Source: Otis tarda (lineage: Eukaryota > Chordata > Aves > Otidiformes > Otididae). Taken from it: 64,000 bases of DNA. The notes beneath the pieces were generated by a model. That model was not told where the DNA came from. It saw only the letters and a list, made by a program, of their open reading frames with translations, and ran no database searches. The stretch is from positions 129,965,053 through 130,029,052 of the forward strand of contig CM048552.1 of the NCBI GenBank assembly GCA_026413225.1. The letters run 5' to 3'. Below are positions 59,501 through 64,000 of this stretch, piece by piece. The number at the start of each line of letters is the position of its first letter. Within the stretch, counting starts at the first letter, position 1. The translations under genes were made by a program, and so were the position numbers.

Positions 59501-60831
59501 CAGTAGCAAGGGATGGGGTGGGCAAGCGAGGAGAACAGACGCACATGACCGGAGACCAAAGGAGGAAAGCATGGGTTCTAGTAGGTTCTCCTTTTAATGT
59601 AACATAGGACATGGTGTGATGCTGTTTTTCTTAAAATGGTAGAAAACCCTGTCTCACTGAGACGTGGTAGCAAGTCCAGTGCTGGCTCTTTATACTTGCA
59701 GCATTCTTTCACTAATACTATTGCCATAAATGTGCAATTGTTTCCACTTTTAATCACTTTCTGGCTTAACACGACTGGCTCATTTTTGTCCCCTTGTACC
59801 TTTAGTGTAATACTGGAATGAAGGAACGCTCTATTAAGCTTCACTGTGTTATGCACAGCCTTTTTGTTTACTCTACTAGCACCATTCATAGGATAATAAA
59901 ATCTAAACAACTTCTGTGTCAGAGAGCAGGAGCCAAACAACCTCTGATACAAACACGAGAAGTTTATTGTTCTCTAGATCAAAATGTCAGTTTTCTAATA
60001 ACACCACAAGTCATTCCTGGGTTTCAGTTCAGTGCTTCTGAAAAGAAAAACGCGATTTATTCATCAGCAATGCTTCCTAAAGCGTATGAATTTTCGATGA
60101 ACAGGTCTCCTACACAAGTACTGTCACAGTTCACGCCTGAAGTTGAAGTAAGCCAATCTCCACGCCGCAGATTAAAATGTTCACACTCCTGACAAGTAAT
60201 TTACTCTCATCTTCAGCTGCTAAGCACACAAATTTTAGGGCCAAACCCCCTTATTTCGACCCTCCCTCCCCAGGGAGCTTGCTGCCTGGGAACAACGCGA
60301 GGAAAGAGAGGGCGCCAAGCCTGCCCCTCCAGCCGCCCGGCCCCGCACCTCGGCACGCCGAGGTGTTTACCAGGCAGCGCAGCGCCGGTGTTTACCACCG
60401 GCTGCCGACGGCTCCGCACAGCCGGCCGGCCCCGCAGCCGCGCCCCTTGCACACCATGGCCCCCCACCCCAGCCCGCGGGGCCTCCCGGGGCGGGGAAAC
60501 GGCGGCCGGGCCGACCCCACGGCGGCAGCGCGCACTGCCGGGCCGCCCCCCGCCGTGACTGCGCACCCCGGGCTCCCCAGGCCGCACGCTGATGCCGGGC
60601 GAGGAGACGAGGCCCAGGCGCCGGCCGCCGCTCCCCCCGGCCCCGGCCGGGCCCTCGCCGCTCCTGCGCGGCTGGAGAAGCCGGGCTGACCACCACCCCG
60701 CTCCCCGGACGGCCCCGCCACTCACCGAAGTCGAGGAACTGCTTGATGGAGAGGGGCGAGGGGGAGAAGCGGGAGTAGTACTCGATCTGCTTGGGGATGG
60801 GGCTCTTCAGCAGCGCCCCGCACAGCCGCAT
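11414..60831 (-). CDS. PDK3: PDK3, complete 11-exon gene (CDS span)
   Basis: Pyruvate dehydrogenase kinase isozyme 3. Family knowledge: it sits in the mitochondrial matrix, docks on the lipoyl domain of E2 and phosphorylates serines of the E1-alpha subunit, switching off pyruvate-to-acetyl-CoA flux. Seen here: joined exons 60726-60831, 42401-42542, 32690-32761, 27209-27393, 25034-25123, 21355-21432, 19204-19280, 17891-17992, 17175-17285, 12624-12737 and 11414-11557 give 1221 nt, 406 codons plus stop. The N-terminal regulatory helical domain is about residues 20-180; the GHKL-type ATP-binding domain is about 210-360. Visible motifs are His243/Glu247/Asn251 (N-box), Asp287-Gln-Gly-Gly-Gly (G1), Gly323-Phe-Gly-Tyr-Gly (G2) and Asp388-Trp389. 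The opening [15 protein letters not shown] fits PDK3 better than PDK1, PDK2 or PDK4. No internal stop or frameshift. Odd point: Gln288 where human PDK3 has Leu and most paralogues Arg. Confidence 0.97.
11558..12623 (-). other. PDK3: PDK3 intron 10
   Basis: 1066 bp between exons 10 and 11, donor GTATGA and acceptor TAG. AT-rich; no repeat family or RNA gene seen. Confidence 0.9.
12624..12737 (-). CDS. PDK3: PDK3 coding exon 10
   Basis: 114 nt, residues 322-359, containing the G2 glycine loop [17 protein letters not shown] and the strand [20 protein letters not shown]. Acceptor TAG, donor GTATGA, phase 0 on both sides. Confidence 0.97.
12738..17174 (-). other. PDK3: PDK3 intron 9
   Basis: 4437 bp, AT-rich, no recognised mobile element. 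It contains an A-rich simple tract at about 16187-16220 and several short unsupported open frames. Confidence 0.9.
17175..17285 (-). CDS. PDK3: PDK3 coding exon 9
   Basis: 111 nt, residues 285-321. It holds the G1 box [20 protein letters not shown] (Asp287 contacts the adenine in this family) and the ATP-lid part [17 protein letters not shown]. Gln288 is unlike Leu of human PDK3 or Arg of most other isozymes. Phase 0 on both sides, acceptor TAG, donor GTAAGC. Confidence 0.96.
17286..17890 (-). other. PDK3: PDK3 intron 8, mostly CR1
   Basis: 605 bp, one of the two shortest-spanning regions between exons of this gene. About 380 bp of it is a CR1 fragment (17391-17771) in the orientation opposite to PDK3, leaving roughly 105-120 bp of unique sequence at each end for the splice signals. 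Confidence 0.9.
17391..17771 (+). mobile_element. CR1 LINE 3' fragment in intron 8
   Basis: Recognised by the order of typical CR1 phrases: GAAGGCTGAGGGGTGACCTC, then the TTAGACTGGACATTAGGAA and CACTGGAACAGGATTCCTAG blocks, then GTTGGACTAGATGATCATTG. It is more diverged than the copies at 5253 and 53332 and lacks a clean terminal ATTCTATG repeat, so it is probably an older subfamily. Antisense to PDK3. The open frame at 17434-17733 is a translation of this repeat. Confidence 0.93.
17891..17992 (-). CDS. PDK3: PDK3 coding exon 8
   Basis: 102 nt, residues 251-284, starting at Asn251 of the N-box (NSMRATVEL) and ending [14 protein letters not shown]. Phase 0 on both sides, so it is skippable in frame, but loss would remove the Mg-ATP-binding Asn. 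Residues about 260-268 (HEGKREVYP) form a loop that differs from human PDK3, the usual variable site between PDKs. Confidence 0.96.
17993..19203 (-). other. PDK3: PDK3 intron 7
   Basis: 1211 bp, AT-rich, GT-AG (donor GTAGGT). Nothing recognisable inside. Confidence 0.9.
19204..19280 (-). CDS. PDK3: PDK3 coding exon 7
   Basis: 77 nt. It completes Ala225 and codes residues 226-250 (begins [20 protein letters not shown]). It carries His243 and Glu247, the catalytic His and general-base Glu equivalents of the family; the third N-box residue, Asn251, is the first codon of the next exon. Acceptor TAG, donor GTAGGT, phase 0 out. Confidence 0.96.
19281..21354 (-). other. PDK3: PDK3 intron 6
   Basis: 2074 bp, AT-rich. 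It includes a short perfect hairpin, TTTCCCAC / GTGGGAAA with a 4-nt loop, at 19589-19608, followed on the plus strand by a T run. No mobile element recognised. Confidence 0.9.
21355..21432 (-). CDS. PDK3: PDK3 coding exon 6
   Basis: 78 nt. It completes Asp199, codes residues 200-224 ([20 protein letters not shown] and five more) and gives one base of Ala225. Acceptor TAG, donor GTAATT, phase 1 on both sides. It forms the linker into the ATP-binding domain. Confidence 0.96.
21433..25033 (-). other. PDK3: PDK3 intron 5
   Basis: 3601 bp. The middle (about 22480-24300) is less AT-rich than its surroundings and may be an old insertion, but I recognise no family in it. It carries an A run at about 21859-21876 and an 11-bp perfect inverted repeat at 24353-24386. 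Confidence 0.85.
24353..24386. repeat. 11-bp perfect inverted repeat
   Basis: Arms ATGTCATGCCT (24353-24363) and AGGCATGACAT (24376-24386) with a 12-base loop, in PDK3 intron 5. The stem is mixed in composition, so less likely by chance than an AT-only one. Too short for a typical miRNA precursor. Confidence 0.9.
25034..25123 (-). CDS. PDK3: PDK3 coding exon 5
   Basis: 90 nt. It completes Thr169, codes residues 170-198 (begins [20 protein letters not shown]) and ends with one base of Asp199. Acceptor TAG, donor GTAAG, phase 1 on both sides, so skipping this exon would keep the frame. Confidence 0.96.
25124..27208 (-). other. PDK3: PDK3 intron 4
   Basis: 2085 bp, AT-rich, GTAAGT donor, TAG acceptor. 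Nothing recognisable inside. Confidence 0.9.
27209..27393 (-). CDS. PDK3: PDK3 coding exon 4
   Basis: 185 nt, residues 108-168 plus one base of Thr169. It contains the conserved [15 protein letters not shown] block and [19 protein letters not shown], both characteristic of the PDK/BCKDK helical domain and close to identical in all vertebrate PDK3. Acceptor TAG, donor GTAAGT, phase 1 out. Confidence 0.97.
27394..32689 (-). other. PDK3: PDK3 intron 3
   Basis: 5296 bp, AT-rich. The one distinctive element is a G/T-only tract at 31971-32067. No mobile element recognised; open frames here (for example 31836-32143, Lys/Pro/Asn-rich) are translations of that simple tract. Confidence 0.9.
31971..32067 (+). 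repeat. G/T-only low-complexity tract
   Basis: About 95 bases of T runs broken by GG, GGG, GGGG and GGGGG (units like TTTGGTTG and TTTTTTGTTTGG). On the transcribed strand it becomes an A/C-rich AAACCAAACC-type tract. Confidence 0.9.
32690..32761 (-). CDS. PDK3: PDK3 coding exon 3
   Basis: Short 72-nt exon. It completes Trp83, codes residues 84-106 (begins [20 protein letters not shown]) and ends with two bases of Asp107. Acceptor TTTCAG, donor GTGAGT. The acceptor is preceded on the transcribed strand by a run of about 20 T, itself preceded by a run of about 17 A (see findings). Confidence 0.96.
32762..42400 (-). other. PDK3: PDK3 intron 2
   Basis: 9639 bp. It contains a CR1 copy in the same orientation as PDK3 (about 36259-36730), a poly-C stretch near 36144-36155, and homopolymers at 32774-32793 (A20), 32822-32838 (T17), 34411-34430 (T) and 38017-38034 (A). 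The stretch 33000-34900 is somewhat richer in GC without a recognised family. Confidence 0.9.
36259..36730 (-). mobile_element. CR1 LINE 3' fragment, minus orientation
   Basis: Reverse complement of a CR1 tail: starts AATCACAGAATTCTTAAGG, then a block on CTCTCTGGGCAACCTACTTG, a block on TGCCTCTTGCCCTGCCACTG, and TTCTCCAGGTTTAACAGCCC. The right border is uncertain by some tens of bases. Confidence 0.9.
42401..42542 (-). CDS. PDK3: PDK3 coding exon 2
   Basis: Completes Gly36 and codes residues 37-82 plus two bases of Trp83 (begins [20 protein letters not shown]). It is part of the N-terminal helical bundle that binds the E2 lipoyl domain. Acceptor CAG, donor GTAAG, phase 2 out. An A14 run lies a few bases past the donor on the transcribed strand. 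Confidence 0.96.
45522..45561 (+). repeat. 17-bp near-tandem duplication
   Basis: GAATTCAAATTGAAGAA at 45522-45538 and the same with one change at 45545-45561, 23 bases apart. Confidence 0.85.
50105..50143 (+). mobile_element. CR1 terminal remnant
   Basis: Only the last ~39 bases of a CR1: GGTCCCTTCCAACTC followed by two ATTCTATG units. Severe 5' truncation is normal for CR1. Confidence 0.85.
50311..50367 (+). repeat. A/C-rich tract (AAACCACCC-like)
   Basis: Low-complexity A and C only, units such as AAACCAAACCACCC. It resembles the degenerate A-rich tracts common in bird genomes; not linked to a visible element body. Confidence 0.85.
50890..50966 (+). mobile_element. CR1 3' fragment
   Basis: Contains CTCCTTGCAGGGGGGCTGGA and GGTCCCTTCCAATCC, ending ATTCTGTGATTCTAT. 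About 77 bp, plus orientation, antisense to PDK3. Confidence 0.9.
51823..51856 (+). repeat. 17-bp tandem duplication
   Basis: Two adjacent copies of AAATGCAGTTYAAGGAC (51823-51839 and 51840-51856), differing at one base. Confidence 0.9.
51919..51955. repeat. 15-bp perfect inverted repeat
   Basis: Arms TTATTATTACATTAG (51919-51933) and CTAATGTAATAATAA (51941-51955) around a 7-base loop, in intron 1. A partial third copy of the arm follows at about 51963-51979. Confidence 0.92.
52608..53146 (+). mobile_element. Solo LTR of an avian ERVL-type endogenous retrovirus
   Basis: An old endogenous retroviral LTR; no gag, pol or env lies next to it, so it is a solo LTR left by recombination. Recognised by the GGCTGGGATGGAGTTG opening, TTTTAGCTATTGCTGAGTAG, the GAGAAGCTGGAAGGGGACAG block, and the conserved 3' part TATTAAACTGTCTTCACCTA followed by ACAAGTTTTCTCACTTTTGC. 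ATTAAA in that part is the usual polyadenylation hexamer of these LTRs. A run of A near 52863-52880 has been expanded inside it. I chose TGTACTG as the left edge and CACCA as the right; no clear target duplication was seen. Antisense to PDK3. Confidence 0.85.
53332..53546 (+). mobile_element. CR1 LINE 3' fragment
   Basis: About 215 bp: AGGAATAAATTTTTACAATG, then GGTTGCCCAGAGAGGTGGTG, GGCCAGGCTGGACGGGGCTC, CTCCTTGCAGGGGGGTTGGA, and an ATTCTATGATTCTA end. It looks younger than the intron 8 copy. It lies about 190 bp after the ERVL-type LTR, in the same orientation. Confidence 0.93.
60726..60831 (-). CDS. PDK3: PDK3 coding exon 1
   Basis: Codes residues 1-35 plus the first base of Gly36, ending in the family signature [16 protein letters not shown]. 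The ATG at 60831-60829 is chosen because the protein then begins MRL like human PDK3; position -3 is G, an acceptable initiation context. Donor is GTGAG, phase 1. The exon lies inside a CpG island. The reading frame stays open upstream for 153 codons, so a longer N-terminus cannot be excluded from sequence alone, but family lengths argue against it. Confidence 0.95.
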
Positions 60832-61076
60832 GGCGCGGCGCGGCCCGCCCGGCTCTTCTCCGCCGCTCCGGTTGCCGCTTCTCTCCCCTCCCCGGCAGCG
60901 GCAGTAGGGCGCTAGGGCGGCGGCGGCGCAGCCACCCGCGCTGGTGCCAGGGGAGCGGCGGGCCCGGCGCCGCCCGTCACCCTCCGCAGCCCAGCCCGGC
61001 CCGGCGGGAGGGGCGACTGCAGGCACCCGCCCCGCCCCTGCCCGCCCCGCGAGCTCGCTCTCTCCCGCCCGGCCTG

Positions 61077-61087
61077 GCGCACGCGCA
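61077..61087. promoter_or_regulatory. NRF1-like site (GCGCACGCGCA)
   Basis: Matches the core of the nuclear respiratory factor 1 motif (GCGCAYGCGCR) with the preceding pyrimidine replaced by G. It lies about 250 bp upstream of the PDK3 ATG in the CpG island. On the minus strand the same stretch gives two overlapping GCGTG cores, the minimum of a hypoxia response element (61080-61084 and 61086-61090). Such short GC motifs occur by chance in CpG islands. Confidence 0.35.
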
Positions 61088-61320
61088 CGCCCGCGGATGG
61101 AGTTGTTGGAGCGGGGCGGGCGCGAGGGGTCGGCGCGCGTCGTCGATCTGCCGTCCTCTCCCAGCGGCCCGGGGCGCCCTGGCGCGCGGGCGCGGGGCCG
61201 CGCGGGGCGGGCGGGGCGGGAGGCTGCGGGGCAGCGGGGGCAGGGAACCGCGTACATCCCCCCCCCCCCTTGGCGGGGTGACCCCCGCACCTTCTGGGCA
61301 CAGCCCGTTCCCAGCCTGTG

Positions 61321-64000
61321 ACACCGATTCAGCTGCAGGCGTTGGGCAACCGTTTAGAGTGGAGCAGTGGAGAGGACAAGGTTTAACGGTGGAAGACTCC
61401 ACCATGTCGTAAGACGAGGCCTACCGTGGCTGTGGGTGGGGCCCTACTGGCTCTTGCAGCCTGTGCTCCCTCTGAGGACAGCCCATGTCCAGTGTCCACC
61501 AAGTTTCAGCTCTTGATAATACCTGATTTCCTGAGAAGTCCTTTTCTATCTGAGAAAGCACCTGGATACAATTAAAAATAATTTGATTGCTAAAATCCAA
61601 AGTGAAGCCAGGTATTTGAGAGCTCAAAGGTACCACTGAACGAAATTGCTGTCCATTTTCTCCTGCTTTGCTATTATGTGGTTTAGGTACATTTATGACA
61701 AATGCATCTGATGACAAATAACTGGTCACAAATTCCTTTATTTTTTCTCCAATGGATTCAATATAAACTTCAGCACATACAAGATAATACTGCTCTAATT
61801 TTATAAATGACTCACAGGAGAAACAGGTACTCTTCAGTTACTGAAAGTCTCTCTTCATCCTTCCTATCGTGATTTGCTCTACAGAATTGTAGCTTGAGAA
61901 ATCCTAACCTAATGTACAAAATAACTTCTAATAGCTGGAAAACATTTTAAAATCACTTCAATTGCAGGTTATCAAAATTACCGCTTTGAACAGGTAATCA
62001 AGGCTGACAAACCGAAACATCTCCTGTAATTCTGAAGCTTTTTTAGAAGATGAGGAAAAGTGTTTTAAAACTTTTGTTATACACTCTTCAGGATTTAATT
62101 TTTATTTATTTATAGCATAACTCCGAGATGAGTTGCAGAATTATCTGTCAAAATATAATATCATTTGTGTTAAAGATAGAATGATGTTTCCCCAAATTAA
62201 GATGAAATTAGCAACTTCATCAAAGGATGATGCGAGGTAAAAATTTAAGCCACTTGATTTTATATATCTTTCACATTCATAAGTAATCCTAGTGTGATTT
62301 CACTTCAGCCTCCAAAAACAGCAAGACAACATTTAACTACTGAGTTGTCTTTCTACACACAAAATCTCTTTCACGATATAAACTGTCACAGCATCGCTCA
62401 CGCCAAACTGACCCAACAACTCTGCCTGACCTGGTGTGTATGAAGATGCAAGACTTGCTTGAGAGAACATAAAATGCTTCCATTAGGTAAATATATGGCT
62501 GTTTTACCAGTGCAAGACAGCATGTAAACCTAGTTCTTAAACAATCCACCTAAATAAAGATAAGTTAGTGACACAAACCGTGCTAAATAGAAAATGTCAC
62601 TGGGATCAGTAGACTTAAAGTACAAGCTGAGTTTTGCTAAGAGCAGGTTTTTGGGCCATTTGGATTTCTTGTGCTTCATACCTGCCTCCTTTATGTATTT
62701 TGGCACACATATGGTGTAGAAATGTTTCCTGCAACTCATTCTGTAAGTGCCTCCCTGAATTTTTTTTTATATGCTGAAGAACCTCTACAGGTGTGCAGGG
62801 GAGAAAGGAAAAGTTAATTACAACATTGACAACACAGCTAACACTGCTGAATTTCTTGGGCATTTAGCATCTCGCTTTTATCAAGGGTATTATTTTTGTA
62901 TTTTCCAGGGAAGTTCAAAGCCAGAGTATCTAGAAGTAGGCTAGGGGCTCAAAGATGCCCCAGTTTTATGTGGCCCTTTAGTAGACAGAACATCTTAGTC
63001 CCTGTTCAGGTAAAAAAATGTTGGGTGTGCAGGCAATCGGAAACCTCAGCACCTGTAAGTGAATTAGAGTCTTGGTATGGACACTTGCCAGAACCCTATG
63101 CTGAGGTTGAGATGGCTGGGGTATTCTGGCCCCGAGGGCACCACCCGGCCCCACTGCACGTGCCCAGCCGCCCCAGGGACACCTTCCATCAGCTCTAGCC
63201 TTCACGGCACCCTGACACCTCTGATCAGGGTTTGTTGGGTCATTGCTGTGACAAAGGAGATGAGTAATGGAATTCGAGTAGCCAGTCTTGCCTTAGTTAT
63301 TTTCCTTGGCTTTCTGCATTGGAGCTGGTATAAAATCAACGCTTCTGACTCACAAACCACAGAAACTTTGGGAGGGAAAAGTGGCGATACCAGGTTTGGC
63401 TGCAGAGTGGTTCCCTAAAACACAGGATCTAACATAAAGTGTATTTACATAACCAAAAGCTTTTTGGTGTTTCCTACCCTCAGAAGTTTTAAGTGCTGAC
63501 TGCTTCCCATTGACTTTGGTGACAGTATTTAAAAATTGACCTGCTCTAGTTTTGTGTTTTAGCTGGGGGATGTGTACCCTAATGTCAGAGCGTACATGGA
63601 AGAGCCTTTGCTTCTCTGTGTATGGGACTGGTCTTTATACACAGGGATAAATAAGGAACACTTATATGACTAAGAGTCACAAAATTAAGTTACTGGAAAA
63701 GAAAGGTCTCTCTAAGTTTGAGTTTTCTTAGCACTTAGTTACGATTAGAGATTCACTCCTAGAGAAATTTGTAGAAAAAGTTCATCTGGACAATTTAGAA
63801 GAAACATTTTTGTTACATTTTCAGATCTTGTTCTTTCTGAACCTTTATGTTATATGTAATTCTGTTTTCAGGGAGCAAAACTTTTGCATTTAATGTTTTG
63901 TCCAATTAAGATTTATACACAGAGAGAATTTCAGATTGTTAAAACACTAGAGGCATAATCTCCTTAACAAAGCTTGTTTTTCTTCACTGCAGAATACTCA
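61321..64000. other. Upstream flank of PDK3
   Basis: AT-rich apart from a GC-rich patch at about 63080-63240. No gene is recognised. It holds the unassigned protein-like blocks described separately (61500-62784). Near the right edge a pyrimidine-rich CTTCACTGCAG at about 63984-63994 looks like a plus-strand acceptor, but its exon would lie outside the window. Confidence 0.5.
61500..62784 (-). pseudogene. Protein-like blocks upstream of PDK3, identity unknown
   Basis: Minus-strand blocks that read like protein. 62784-62682 starts VLQHIKKNSGRHLQNELQET, with a strong pyrimidine-rich acceptor and a GTATG donor. 62549-62431 starts VDCLRTRFTCCLALVKQPYI, acceptor TTTATTTAG. 62101-61982 starts KLNPEECITKVLKHFSSSSK and ends at a GT. 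61934-61815 starts LLEVILYIRLGFLKLQFCRA, acceptor TTTTCCAG. 61837-61500 contains YIESIGEKIKEFVTSYLSSD. The last two blocks overlap and join smoothly only if one base is ignored, and the gap between the middle blocks is only 47 nt. This fits a decayed gene, a real gene with an assembly error, or chance. I recognise no domain. Confidence 0.28.

Larger units (their letters stand above)
42543..60725 (-). other. PDK3: PDK3 intron 1
   Basis: 18183 bp, the largest intron. It carries three CR1 tails (50105-50143, 50890-50966, 53332-53546), an ERVL-type solo LTR (52608-53146), an A/C-rich tract (50311-50367), a 15-bp perfect inverted repeat (51919-51955), two short tandem duplications, and a GC-richer unassigned block (44220-45180). 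Its 5' end, next to exon 1, lies in the CpG island. Protein-like open frames at 59578-60192 are discussed in findings. Confidence 0.9.
60270..61320. promoter_or_regulatory. PDK3: CpG island / PDK3 promoter and 5' UTR
   Basis: Abrupt change to GC-rich, CpG-dense sequence in otherwise AT-rich DNA, covering PDK3 exon 1 and about 490 bp upstream of its ATG. No TATA box is evident. A GC-box cluster (GGGGCGGGCGGGGCGGG) lies at about 61203-61220, and an NRF1-like palindromic motif at 61077-61087. A run of about 12 C is at 61258-61269. The transcription start should fall between 60832 and about 61300 on the minus strand. Long open frames here, in several frames on both strands, are a product of GC content and were not called as genes. 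Confidence 0.85.

Noticed and set aside
60177-61405. Many long open frames (up to 307 codons) on both strands in the CpG island
   Set aside because: Stops are rare in GC-rich sequence. The only part with family support is PDK3 exon 1 (60726-60831).
62115-62236. Plus-strand block after TTTATTTATAG ending GCGAG/GTAAAA, protein-like
   Set aside because: A TAA lies in frame right after the apparent acceptor, and the minus strand of the same stretch also reads open; the direction could not be decided.
63871-63957. Plus-strand block after CTGTTTTCAG near the right edge
   Set aside because: Only about 29 codons before a stop, with no clear donor; probably chance.

Overview
This window looks like bird nuclear DNA. 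It is AT-rich with long A and T homopolymers. It holds several CR1 LINE tails with the avian 3' signature (a repeated ATTCTATG-type end) and one solo LTR whose body matches the common avian ERVL LTR. There are no operons, bacterial genes, CRISPR arrays or rRNA/tRNA genes.

One gene dominates: PDK3, pyruvate dehydrogenase kinase isozyme 3, on the minus strand. I could place all 11 coding exons base by base (60831 down to 11414). Every intron is GT-AG, all phases agree, and the joined frame is 406 codons plus stop, which equals the length of the shorter human PDK3 isoform. The kinase is intact: N-box His243/Glu247/Asn251, G1 box Asp287-x-Gly-Gly-Gly, G2 glycine loop at 323-327 and the C-terminal Asp388-Trp389 motif.

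Layout, left to right: 1-10127 is gene-free flank, downstream of PDK3. Mammalian synteny would put PCYT1B beyond this edge, but no PCYT1B exon is visible. About 10128-11413 is the likely 3' UTR. Coding exons 11 to 2 lie at 11414-42542, in introns of 0.6 to 9.6 kb. Intron 1 (18.2 kb, 42543-60725) carries most of the mobile-element debris. A CpG island (about 60270-61320) covers exon 1 and the promoter. 61320-64000 is upstream flank.

The least explained part is the DNA around the PDK3 promoter. On the minus strand at 61500-62784, and again at 59578-60192 inside intron 1, there are short protein-like open blocks, some with good splice-like borders but with at least one frame break. They may be a decayed or unannotated gene, or chance. 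I could not name a family, and open frames of similar length occur elsewhere in the window by chance. I found no clear novel molecular system. The other notable items are RNA-structure candidates, chiefly complementary A and U tracts beside the exon 3 acceptor and a 15-bp perfect hairpin in intron 1.
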